64,000 nucleotides of DNA from Pseudoflavonifractor sp. 524-17 (lineage in GTDB: Bacteria; Bacillota; Clostridia; Oscillospirales; Oscillospiraceae), in NCBI RefSeq assembly GCF_009935845.1, contig NZ_QWEK01000018.1:1-64000 (forward strand), read 5' to 3'. A program made the position numbers and the translations under genes. Shown here one piece after another: positions 56,492 through 64,000 of the stretch (the first letter of the stretch is position 1; the number at the start of each line of letters is the position of its first letter). The notes under the pieces are model-generated. The model saw nothing but the letters and a program-made list of their open reading frames with translations. It made no database searches and was not told the origin of the DNA.

Positions 56492-58219
56492 TTATACGTT
56501 CAGCCAGGAATTCCGGTCCAGCTTCCAGAACAGCATCATCAACTGGCGGAACCAGCCCATGGGGTCGGTAAAGCCGTTCTCCTCGCCCAGGCGCTTCAGA
56601 TTCTTGGCCTCGGCGGCGAAGGACGCCCCGTCCAGGTCGCTGATCACCCCGGCCAGGGGGAGCTGGAGGGCCCCTCTGCGCTGGCCGCTGGTGTAAACGG
56701 CGTATCCGCCGGGGCAGCGGTCCACCTCTTTGGCCGCCAGGAGCATGTCGTCCAGGTTCCGCCCCACTGCGGCGATATAGGGGGCGGGGGACTGGTTGGT
56801 GATGGCAAAGCCCCCCTCCCTTACCAGGTAATCCTTGGTAAAGGTGCTGATCACATGGCGTTCCCCGTTGGGATAGCGCTGGATGACCCACAGGTAGGAG
56901 GCGTCGTCCGGGCACACAATGGAACCGTTTTTCACCGGCATCCACAGATCCTCGTACCAGTTGTACTCGCCAGGTACGCCCTCGTTGAACACCCGCACCA
57001 GGCGCTGGCTGTCCCCATCTCTTGACTCCAGATACTGGGTCTCCACGTCCGCCAGGGTCAGGCCGTCCAGGCCGGGGCCCCGGCTGTCCTTCAGGGGGCT
57101 GTAGTCAAAGCCCTCCAGCTGGATGGTCAGCTTACCGTCCTTGGCCACCATACGGCCGTTCTGGAAGACGTACTGGGGCCGGCGGATCTGGCTCAGGTCC
57201 TTCAGGAAGATGAGATCCGCCCGGCGGCCCGGGGTGACGGAGCCGATCTCGTGCTCCAAGTGCAGCCCCTGGGCGATGTTCAGGGTGGCCAGCCGGATGG
57301 CCTGGATGGGGTCCATCCCCATGTCGATGACCGTCTGGACAATGGCGTCCATATGGCCCGCCTCCATCAGGTACTCCAGTGCCAGGCCGTCGGTACACAC
57401 GCCGATGTGGTCGGTGGGCAGGCCCTTCTCAATGACCTGGGGCATAAGCTTGGTCACGTTCTGAAGCACGCCGTACCCCTGGCGGATCATGGTCAGATGC
57501 CCTGCCCGCAGGTCCATCATCAGATCCTCAAACTCAAAGGCGTCATGCCCCGCCACGCTCCCCGCCGCGGGGAAGAGGTTGAACTCCTGCTCCCGTTTGC
57601 TCCACCGGGCGTGGGAGAGCTGCATTTTGCCATTGGCCTGGGCGTCCGCCAGCTGCTCAAAGGTGTCGGGCGTCCCGGCGCAGTATTTATAATGGTTGAA
57701 CTCTCCCAGGGCGAAAACCCCGTCCCATTCCAGCAGTTCTTTCACTACCTTGGGGTCCACCTTTTTGGCCGGGGCCTCCAGATAGAGCCGGAAGGGCAGC
57801 TCCTCCCGCTTTTGGAAGAGGATCTTTGCGTTTTCCAGGGCCTTTTCCCGGGAGGCGCTGCACAGATCCAGGAATTCCGCCACCACCGCCGTGGTCCCGA
57901 AGGGACAGATCACCTCCGCCAGCTCCTTGGGGGTGACCAGCTCGGTGTCCACGTGCATATGGCCGTCGATGAGGCCGGGCGCCACATACATCCCCTGGCC
58001 GTCAAAGCGATCCCTGGCCAGGGCCACGGTGTCCCCATCCGGGTTGAGGGCCACAATAGAGCCCTTGTGGATCAGCAGGCCTCCATCGTAGGTATCTCCC
58101 ACGTACACGTCCACAATCTTTACATTGGTGATGGCCAGATCCGCGGGCTGCTCTCCCTTGACCACCGCGAACAGCTCCCGCAGGTCTTGTTCCCGCTGTT
58201 TCTTATCCAACGCACACAT
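56492..58219 (-). CDS. Adenine-deaminase-like amidohydrolase, copy 2
   Basis: 575 residues. Same family as the copy at 53.6-55.4 kb but distantly related. Metal-site motifs: GLIDGHMHVDTELVTP (HxH), LSHARWSKREQE, SVAGHDAFEFEDLMM, VCTDGLALEYL, MDPIQAIRLATLNIA and SVTPGRRADLIFLKD. The AdeC DPHE segment is replaced by VAEFLDLCS. Together with copy 1 it forms a pair of divergent deaminase-like enzymes in the same island. It lies 18 bases after the tryptophanase-like gene and is probably co-transcribed. RBS GGAAGGGAGCGTTTCAAT before ATG. Confidence 0.82.
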   Translation of the reverse strand: MCALDKKQREQDLRELFAVVKGEQPADLAITNVKIVDVYVGDTYDGGLLIHKGSIVALNPDGDTVALARDRFDGQGMYVAPGLIDGHMHVDTELVTPKELAEVICPFGTTAVVAEFLDLCSASREKALENAKILFQKREELPFRLYLEAPAKKVDPKVVKELLEWDGVFALGEFNHYKYCAGTPDTFEQLADAQANGKMQLSHARWSKREQEFNLFPAAGSVAGHDAFEFEDLMMDLRAGHLTMIRQGYGVLQNVTKLMPQVIEKGLPTDHIGVCTDGLALEYLMEAGHMDAIVQTVIDMGMDPIQAIRLATLNIAQGLHLEHEIGSVTPGRRADLIFLKDLSQIRRPQYVFQNGRMVAKDGKLTIQLEGFDYSPLKDSRGPGLDGLTLADVETQYLESRDGDSQRLVRVFNEGVPGEYNWYEDLWMPVKNGSIVCPDDASYLWVIQRYPNGERHVISTFTKDYLVREGGFAITNQSPAPYIAAVGRNLDDMLLAAKEVDRCPGGYAVYTSGQRRGALQLPLAGVISDLDGASFAAEAKNLKRLGEENGFTDPMGWFRQLMMLFWKLDRNSWLNV

Positions 58220-58237
58220 ATTGAAACGCTCCCTTCC

Positions 58238-59626
58238 TTACTTGATGGGCTCCAGGAAGGCCTGGAAATGGCGCATGATGGGGGGCTCCCAGGTGATGCG
58301 GTAGCCGTGCTTGATCTCGTGGGCGCGGGCCTTGATATTGATCAGGGCGTCGCAGATCACGTCCAGGTGGGCCTGGGTGTACACACGGCGGGGAATGGCC
58401 AGACGGGTGAACTCCGCAGTGGCTTTCAGCTGCTCGTTGGTGTCCGGGTCGTTGCCCAGCATGAAGGAGCCAATCTCACAGGAACGGATCCCAGCCTCCT
58501 TGTACAGCTCCACCGCCAGCACATGGGCGGGGAACTCGGTATAGGGGATGTGGGGGAACATGGCCTGGCCGTCCACAAAGACGCCGTGGCCTCCCACCGG
58601 GCTCTGATAGGCGATCCCGGCGTCGTCCAGCCGGGCGGCCATGTACTCCATCTGGCCGATGCGGTACTTCAGGTAGTCGTCCTCCACGCCCTCCTGCAGG
58701 CCCACGGCCAGGGCGTCCAGATCCCGGCCGTTGAGGCCGCCGTAGGTGACAAAGCCCTCAAAATTAATGCAATTGGACTTGATGGCCGGGATCAGGGGGC
58801 TGCTGCCGTCCTTCACGCCGATGAGGCCGCCCATATTCACAATGGCGTCCTTCTTGGAGGACATGGTAAAGGTGTCCGCGTAGGAGAACATCTCCTTCAC
58901 AATCTCCCGGATGGACTTGTGGGCGTAGCCCTCCTCGTCCCGCTTGATGAAGAAAGCGTTCTCCGCATAGCGGGCGGCGTCGATGTTCAGAGGGATGCTG
59001 TACTTTTTGCACATCTGGGACACCTGGCGGATGTTCTCCATGGACACGGGCTGTCCGCCGGCGCCGTTGTTGGTGACGGTGAGCACCACCACGCCGATCT
59101 TATCCGCGCCGTGCTCCAGAATGCACCGTTCCATGGCCTCCAGGTCCATGTTGCCCTTGAACTTAGCCCGCAGGGCGGGGTCCTTGGCCCGGGGGTCCAC
59201 GCAGTCCAGGGGACGGCCGCCGGAGAGGATGATGTGGGCCCGGGTGGTATCAAAGAACAGGTTGGAGATGGCGTACTTGCCCTCCCCCATGAACAGGGGC
59301 ATGAGCACCTTCTCCGCCGCCCGGCCCTGGTGGGTGGGCTGAATGTACTCAAAGCCGAAGATCTCCTTGGCGGACGCCTGAAGGCGGAAGTAGCTGGACG
59401 CGCCGGCGTAGGCCTCGTCCCCCCGCATCATGGCGGACCACTGGTTCTGGCTCATGGCGTTGGTCCCCGAGTCGGTGAGCAGGTCGATGTAGCAGTCCTC
59501 CCCCTTCAGGTTGAACATATTGTACCTGGCCTCGGCCAACTTGGCCTCCCGCTCCTCCCGGGTGAGGATGCGCAGGGGCTCGACCATTTTGATGCGGAAC
59601 GGCTCGGCGATGTACTTGACAGACAT
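58238..59626 (-). CDS. Beta-eliminating lyase, tryptophanase-like (tyrosine phenol-lyase family)
   Basis: 462 residues from [17 protein letters not shown] with GGAGGAAATCAAT upstream. PLP enzyme of the TnaA/TPL family: [32 protein letters not shown], the PLP Lys in [29 protein letters not shown] and [13 protein letters not shown]. Near the C-terminus it reads [15 protein letters not shown], like tryptophanase (EIGSFLLG), and lacks the Arg that tyrosine phenol-lyases carry there. Tryptophanase activity (indole, pyruvate, ammonia from tryptophan) is therefore favoured, but another beta-elimination substrate is possible. No tnaC-like leader was seen; it is inside an operon. Confidence 0.85.
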   Translation of the reverse strand: MSVKYIAEPFRIKMVEPLRILTREEREAKLAEARYNMFNLKGEDCYIDLLTDSGTNAMSQNQWSAMMRGDEAYAGASSYFRLQASAKEIFGFEYIQPTHQGRAAEKVLMPLFMGEGKYAISNLFFDTTRAHIILSGGRPLDCVDPRAKDPALRAKFKGNMDLEAMERCILEHGADKIGVVVLTVTNNGAGGQPVSMENIRQVSQMCKKYSIPLNIDAARYAENAFFIKRDEEGYAHKSIREIVKEMFSYADTFTMSSKKDAIVNMGGLIGVKDGSSPLIPAIKSNCINFEGFVTYGGLNGRDLDALAVGLQEGVEDDYLKYRIGQMEYMAARLDDAGIAYQSPVGGHGVFVDGQAMFPHIPYTEFPAHVLAVELYKEAGIRSCEIGSFMLGNDPDTNEQLKATAEFTRLAIPRRVYTQAHLDVICDALINIKARAHEIKHGYRITWEPPIMRHFQAFLEPIK

Positions 59627-59724
59627 ATTGATTTCCTCCATTAAACATAATGAATTATATGGGAGTTTGGCCCCCGGTCTGTTGGGCGGTCCGGCCGTCA
59701 CTCGCGTCTTGTTGCGCTGGCTTT

Positions 59725-61509
59725 CTACCTTGCTTCGGGTTGGAGCCAGTTTTCCTCCGGAGACTCCGGGATGACAGGCAGCAGGAGATAGGATGGATGC
59801 GCTCCCGTGTGGTAAATGTCATACTGGGTGGTCTCCAGGGGCGGGATAAAGGTGATAAAGTTAAACTCCGTATTACAGATATTTTTCAGCACAATCTCAA
59901 TCCGGTGTCCCTTTTTGAAGCAGCGGGAGATGGTCATAATCTCCAGCACGAACTGGTTAATCTCCCCGGGGACCAGGGGCACGCTCCTGGAGTGGTCGTG
60001 CCGGGGGGCCCAGGGCTGCTCCTTTTCAAACCCGGTGAGCCGGTGGGAGGCCCGCAGGCTGCCGGAGGTGATGTACTGCCGGCTGCCCTGCTCATCCACG
60101 TCGTTGAGCAGGATATTGAACTGGGCGTCGGCGGTGTTCAGCGCTGCGGAGAGATACAGGGTCAGGGGCCCGGTGACCTCCGTGTCCTCCGGCAGGGGGT
60201 TGGTGCTCCAGCTCAGGCCGGGCACCTCCCGGGGGTAGACGGGCTGCTCCGTCAGAGGGGACCGGAAAACCAGGGTGTCCGGCCCCTCCCCCTCCCCGGG
60301 GGTGAAGTCCATCCGCCCGCCGGCGCGCAGGTACAGCTTTTTCCACTGTGTCCGGGCCAGGGGCCACTCGTGCTCGTAGCGGTACTTCCCCGTGGCCTCC
60401 ACCTTCAGCTTGATGGGCGGCTCGTCCATGATGCCGGTGTCCACGCCCTTGAGCCAGTAGTCATACCACCGCAGGTACTCCAGCGTCAGTGCGCGGTGGG
60501 GCAAAAACAGGTCGTCGTGGGACTCGGGGCAGAGCACCTTGCGGGGAATAGAGGGGTCGCAGTGGTTGAACACGTAGAAAGGCCCCTGGGTGAACCGGCC
60601 CCGGTCGTAGTACTCGCTGCCCAGATACATAGGGATCTTGATCTTGTCCACGAAGTTGGTCAGGGTACGCTCGAACCAGAAGTCGTCGTCGCAGTTGTGG
60701 AGAATGATGTCAAAGAAATAGCTCTGGTGCCGGGGGGGCCAACAGCTGAGCACCCGGGTCAGCAGGGCGCTGGCCTTGACATCCGGGTCCTGAAGGCGCC
60801 GCTCCACCTTTTCCTTCAGCTCCTCCTCGGTATAGTGCCGCTCCGACCAGGACATCTGGTTATTGGCGGGACAGAAGTGGTTGTAGAGGAAGGAGCGGTC
60901 AAAGAAAGCGCCCCCCACATAGTTGTGGTGGTACAGGCTGTCCAGCACCTCGCACATCATAATGGCTTTCAGATGGGGGGGCTGGAGGGCCGCCACAAAG
61001 GGCTGGAGAATAGAGAAGTAGGAGATGCCGATCATGCCGATGTTTCCGGTGCACCAGGGCTGCTCCGCCAGCCACTCGATGACGTCGCAGCAGTCCTCCG
61101 CCTCCTGCCGGCCGTACAGGCCGTCCCACTGCCCCTCCGACTTGCCCACCCCCCGGGCGTCGGGAATGCACACCACATAGCCGCACTGGACGTAGTATTC
61201 CACATCCCCGGCCTCAATGGTGTGATCCATCAGCACGGTCTTGAACTGAAGGGGGGCCCGGTCCAGCGTCTGCACCGACTTTCCGTAGGAGGAGTAGGCC
61301 ACCAGGCCGGGGAACCGCTCCCCCGCCGGGGCGTCCGGCCGATAGATATCCACCATCAGCCGCACCCCGTCCCGGGTATACATGGGCACATCCTCTTCTT
61401 TGATCACCTGATAGACGGGCTTGGACAGGTTTTCCAGCCCTCTGGCGTACCGCTTGTCCCAGTACTCCGGCATCTTGTCATAATCTCTGCCGCTGTAGTT
61501 GTCAGCCAT
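59725..61509 (-). CDS. CocE/NonD-family hydrolase (X-Pro dipeptidyl-peptidase S15-like), active-site intact
   Basis: 594 residues. Alpha/beta-hydrolase domain (about 35-370) then a jelly-roll C-terminal domain (about 385-585) ending [13 protein letters not shown]. The nucleophile Ser is in GMIGISYFS, the acid is probably the Asp in SEYYDRGRF and the His is in [23 protein letters not shown] and [19 protein letters not shown] are family phrases. Members cleave X-Pro peptides, cocaine-like esters or acylated antibiotics. Its start overlaps the stop of the paralogue by 8 bases, so both are made together. No signal peptide, so it works in the cytoplasm. Confidence 0.88.
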   Translation of the reverse strand: MADNYSGRDYDKMPEYWDKRYARGLENLSKPVYQVIKEEDVPMYTRDGVRLMVDIYRPDAPAGERFPGLVAYSSYGKSVQTLDRAPLQFKTVLMDHTIEAGDVEYYVQCGYVVCIPDARGVGKSEGQWDGLYGRQEAEDCCDVIEWLAEQPWCTGNIGMIGISYFSILQPFVAALQPPHLKAIMMCEVLDSLYHHNYVGGAFFDRSFLYNHFCPANNQMSWSERHYTEEELKEKVERRLQDPDVKASALLTRVLSCWPPRHQSYFFDIILHNCDDDFWFERTLTNFVDKIKIPMYLGSEYYDRGRFTQGPFYVFNHCDPSIPRKVLCPESHDDLFLPHRALTLEYLRWYDYWLKGVDTGIMDEPPIKLKVEATGKYRYEHEWPLARTQWKKLYLRAGGRMDFTPGEGEGPDTLVFRSPLTEQPVYPREVPGLSWSTNPLPEDTEVTGPLTLYLSAALNTADAQFNILLNDVDEQGSRQYITSGSLRASHRLTGFEKEQPWAPRHDHSRSVPLVPGEINQFVLEIMTISRCFKKGHRIEIVLKNICNTEFNFITFIPPLETTQYDIYHTGAHPSYLLLPVIPESPEENWLQPEAR

Positions 61510-63235
61510 GCGCTTCCCCTCCTGACCAGTCCGTCCAGCGATCCGCCGGCGCCGCCGGCACGATCGGCAGCAGCAGATGGGCGGGATGGGCGGCGTCGTG
61601 GTAAAATTGGAACCGGGTGAATTTTGTGCCGGGCAGCACGCCGGAGGTCAGCCCCGAGGAGAACAGCCGGGGGATGGTGACAAAATCCGTAAAGGAGTAG
61701 CTCTCCGCGTCGCAGGCTTTCAGCTCCACCTCCAGCCGGTGTCCGGCCTTGAACACGTGACAGACAGGGTTCATGCCGATGACATACTCATAAATCTCGC
61801 CCTGCGCCACCTCCAGGGGGTGGAACACATCGTGAACCGGCTCCCCCGGCTTGCTCTGCGCCGTCAGCCCCCGCAGGCTGGCCTTCAAATAGCCGTCGGA
61901 CAGGAGCAGGCGGGTACCGTCCGGCCGGTGGTCCCACAGCTTTACCACAAAAATGGCGTCGTCCTGGTCCACCGCGCTGTACAGGGTCACGGAGACGGGC
62001 CCGGACAGCTCCATATCCTCCTCCATAGGCTGCGTGGCGTATTTCACCGCCGGCAGGTTACGGGAGAACTGGGATTTATAGATGGGGGGCTCATGGTACA
62101 GCTCCTCCGGCGTCTCTCCCTTGGGCCCCTGGAAAGACAATTTGCCCTCTCCCTGAAAATACAGGGACTTAAAGTGCATTCCCTTGGGGGGAAAGGTCTC
62201 CTCGGTGCGGACTTTGTTTTCCCCGGTGACATAGAGCTTCACCGGCGGCTCGTCCATAATGCCGTTTTCCACGCCTTTCAGCCAGTGGTCGTACCAGCGC
62301 AGCATCTCCCCGTTGGGCTCCTCAAAGGGGGTGTGCCGGTCCACCGGGTGGCCCAGCAGCATCAGCTTCCGGGGCGCGGTGCAGTCCGGGTCCAAAAAGG
62401 CCCGGATGGCGCCGAAGGTGCTGCGGCCGAACTCATAGCACAATGTGGCGCAGTACATGGGGATTTTAATGTCCTTGAGCTTGTTTTGGGTACTCCGCTT
62501 CTCCCAGAACTCCCCGGGCTTGTTGTGGAGAATGATGTCCACCAGCCAGGGAAAGTGCCGGGGGGGCACGGTGTCCATGGTGCGGTAAAGATAGGGATCG
62601 GACTGGACCGCCGGGTCCTTCAGGCTCTCTTTCATGGCCGCCAGCAGCGTCTCCCAGTCCATCTCCGCCTCCGCGTCCGACATGGCGTTGATCATGGGGA
62701 TGGTGCTGGTAAAGGGCAGGTAGTAGTTGGACAGGGCTCCGCCGGGATAGCACTCGGCGTACAGATCGTCCACCAGGTCGATGGGCATAATGGCCTTCAG
62801 GTGCGGGGGCTGGAGCGCGGCCACCATGGGCTGAATCCGTCCGGCGGTGCCGCAGCCCAGCATTCCCACCTTCCGGGAGCACCAGTCCTGCCAGGCCGCC
62901 CACTCCACGGCGGCGGCGCAGTCCTTTTGGTCCTGTTCGCTGTACAGGCCCCGCCAGACGCCCTCCGAGGTGCTGATGCCCCTGGGGTTGACCAGTACCA
63001 CCGCATAGCCGTGCTCCACCCAGAAGTCGATGCCGCTGATCTCAATGGACAGATCGTCCATACACTGGCCCAGCTTGAGGGGTTTCCGGCCGCGGCCCAC
63101 CGCCTGTACTTCTTTGCCAAAGGCGCTCCACCCCACCAGGGCCGGAACCGGCTCCTCTCCGTCAGGGCGGTATACGTCCGCTTTCAGGCGCACGCCATCT
63201 GAAAGGGCGATATGCCGGTTGCGCTCAATTTTCAT
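61502..63235 (-). CDS. CocE/NonD-family hydrolase paralogue lacking catalytic Ser and Asp
   Basis: 577 residues from ATG MKIERNRHIAL with AAGGGTGAG upstream. The same two-domain layout as the next gene and clear alignment along the whole length ([13 protein letters not shown] is shared). At the nucleophile elbow it reads GMLGCGTAG where the paralogue has GMIGISYFS, so the Ser is Gly. At the acid position it reads LCYEFGRS where the paralogue has SEYYDRGR, so the Asp is Glu. GHPVDRH may keep the His. The protein is full length and not decayed elsewhere, so it may be a regulatory or scaffold partner (pseudo-enzyme). The gene is translationally coupled to the intact paralogue. Confidence 0.87.
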   Translation of the reverse strand: MKIERNRHIALSDGVRLKADVYRPDGEEPVPALVGWSAFGKEVQAVGRGRKPLKLGQCMDDLSIEISGIDFWVEHGYAVVLVNPRGISTSEGVWRGLYSEQDQKDCAAAVEWAAWQDWCSRKVGMLGCGTAGRIQPMVAALQPPHLKAIMPIDLVDDLYAECYPGGALSNYYLPFTSTIPMINAMSDAEAEMDWETLLAAMKESLKDPAVQSDPYLYRTMDTVPPRHFPWLVDIILHNKPGEFWEKRSTQNKLKDIKIPMYCATLCYEFGRSTFGAIRAFLDPDCTAPRKLMLLGHPVDRHTPFEEPNGEMLRWYDHWLKGVENGIMDEPPVKLYVTGENKVRTEETFPPKGMHFKSLYFQGEGKLSFQGPKGETPEELYHEPPIYKSQFSRNLPAVKYATQPMEEDMELSGPVSVTLYSAVDQDDAIFVVKLWDHRPDGTRLLLSDGYLKASLRGLTAQSKPGEPVHDVFHPLEVAQGEIYEYVIGMNPVCHVFKAGHRLEVELKACDAESYSFTDFVTIPRLFSSGLTSGVLPGTKFTRFQFYHDAAHPAHLLLPIVPAAPADRWTDWSGGEAHG

Positions 63236-63316
63236 ACGCTTCACTCACCCTTTTGTGTTCAATTTGGCCGGGCGGCGGTCCGGCAGAACGCCGTCCGGCC
63301 AGGGGGGTCCGATTGA

Positions 63317-64000
63317 TTACTTTGCGCTGCTCTTGCCGTACTGGGCTTCCAGCTCCTTCTCCCGCTCCACCCAGGGGGCGTAAGGCTCCCGGATCTTCGC
63401 GTGCATGTCGATGCCCTTGGTCTTCTTCAGCCAATAGGCCCGGGCCTCAATGACAGCGTAGCCGCCGATCAGGGCCACGGCCAGAATGCCGATCTGGAGG
63501 CCGTTCAGGCCGCGGAAGAGCTCAATACCGTACTCAAAGGACAGGTAAGTAGTGCCTACGGCCAGAACCAGATTCAGCCAGTGGGGAATCTTGCTCATAA
63601 AGCAGTGCTCATAGCTCAGGGGGTAGTACTTCTTTACCACGAACAGGGGGAAGATGCCCAGCTGGCCCAGGAACATGGTGGAACAGGTGCCGGCGGCCAG
63701 GATGGTGGGCAGGTCCAGCTGGGGAATGATAATGGCGATCACAGAAATGGTGGTGGTAAACCAGATACCGCCGTAGGGGGCGTTATACTTGTTCATCTTG
63801 CCCAGGCCGGCGGGGAGGATGTAGTCCCGGGCGGAGGCCATGTCCTGGAATCCGATCATCAGCATGGTGCCGTTCAGGGTGGTGGCCACGGCCAGCAGCG
63901 CGCCGCCGGTGATGAAGAAGGTCAGCCAGGCGGGGCTGAGGAAGCTGGCGGCCACGTCGCCGATGGAGCCCGTGGGGCCAGGGTGGATGTTCTCCGTGCC
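63317..64000 (-). CDS. APC-superfamily amino-acid permease, C-terminal part (cut by window edge)
   Basis: 228 residues are visible; the frame stays open to the window edge, so the N-terminal half is missing. About five membrane helices (for example WLTFFITGGALLAVATTLNG and WLNLVLAVGTTYLSF), a loop with FQDMASARDYILPAGLGKMNKY typical of amino-acid transporters, and a charged cytoplasmic tail ending YGKSSAK. It is first of the visible genes of the catabolic island and may import the amino acid or peptide-like substrate used by the hydrolases and lyase. The gap of 81 bases to the next gene allows co-transcription. Confidence 0.88.
   Translation of the reverse strand, partial: GTENIHPGPTGSIGDVAASFLSPAWLTFFITGGALLAVATTLNGTMLMIGFQDMASARDYILPAGLGKMNKYNAPYGGIWFTTTISVIAIIIPQLDLPTILAAGTCSTMFLGQLGIFPLFVVKKYYPLSYEHCFMSKIPHWLNLVLAVGTTYLSFEYGIELFRGLNGLQIGILAVALIGGYAVIEARAYWLKKTKGIDMHAKIREPYAPWVEREKELEAQYGKSSAK

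Noticed and set aside
57251-59644. A 797-codon plus-strand open frame opposite the tryptophanase-like and amidohydrolase genes
   Set aside because: His/Gly/Gln-rich mirror of two strong minus-strand genes; no ribosome site.

Overview
The window looks like chromosome of a GC-rich, Gram-positive anaerobe of the gut Oscillospiraceae type (Flavonifractor/Lawsonibacter/Oscillibacter-like). This is inferred from high GC in third codon positions, strong AAGGAGG-type ribosome sites, sigma-A promoters of the TTGACA-17-TATAAT form, an RACo-type corrinoid activator, a bactofilin, QueT, a lipoteichoic-acid-synthase-like enzyme and LCP protein, and the neighbourhoods yceD-rpmF and der-plsY-gpsA. No rRNA, tRNA, CRISPR array or intact insertion sequence was seen.

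Layout. 0-5.3 kb is a lower-GC, eroded block: a hydrolase remnant, an internally deleted flavodoxin gene, a frameshifted flavodoxin gene, and a large fused lipoprotein (SLH + flavodoxin + cyclophilin-like + aldo/keto reductase) whose reductase part carries an in-frame deletion; then a MATE-like transporter. 5.4-14.6 kb holds housekeeping genes: PHP phosphoesterase, bactofilin, and two overlapping operons (Sfp-type transferase/RNase R/NagZ-like, and YqeG/endonuclease IV-like/aminopeptidase P). 14.6-18.6 kb is one giant Sel1-repeat gene. 18.8-22.5 kb has DUF4180, rpsU, a VOC protein and leuS.

22.6-25.0 kb is the most unusual part. Four tandem cassettes each contain a sigma-A promoter, a 44-59 residue CopG-like ribbon-helix-helix gene, and, on the opposite strand over the 3' end of that gene, a short transcription unit (TTGAAA/T-17-TAGAAT promoter plus intrinsic terminator). 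A strong ribosome site for a downstream ORF lies immediately next to it. This is the logic of plasmid copy-control modules (copG plus counter-transcribed RNA), but without a rep gene; in the last cassette the downstream gene is a 114-residue protein. It adjoins a complete-looking type I toxin-antitoxin locus with a 26-residue hydrophobic toxin, convergent antisense RNA and shared terminator.

25.1-37.6 kb: QueT behind a possible preQ1 riboswitch, hemerythrin, galU, a GntR/UTRA regulator, a lipoprotein, an XRE regulator, the DUF512-der-plsY-gpsA operon, yceD-rpmF, an orphan fumarase alpha subunit and an amidohydrolase. 37.7-52 kb: a candidate small RNA, a response regulator-histidine kinase-HtrA envelope-stress operon, an LTA-synthase-like enzyme, a sulfonate/nitrate-type ABC transporter whose binding protein lies 3.4 kb away, RACo, lysA, a Crp/Fnr regulator with a 20-bp palindromic operator, and an LCP protein. 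52-64 kb is a catabolic island on the minus strand: amino-acid permease, two CocE-type hydrolases (one lacking its catalytic Ser and Asp), a tryptophanase-like lyase, two divergent adenine-deaminase-like amidohydrolases, an AraC regulator and an NCS2 nucleobase permease. It may take up and deaminate or cleave purine-like and amino-acid-linked substrates.

All family names come from reading the translations; no database search was run.
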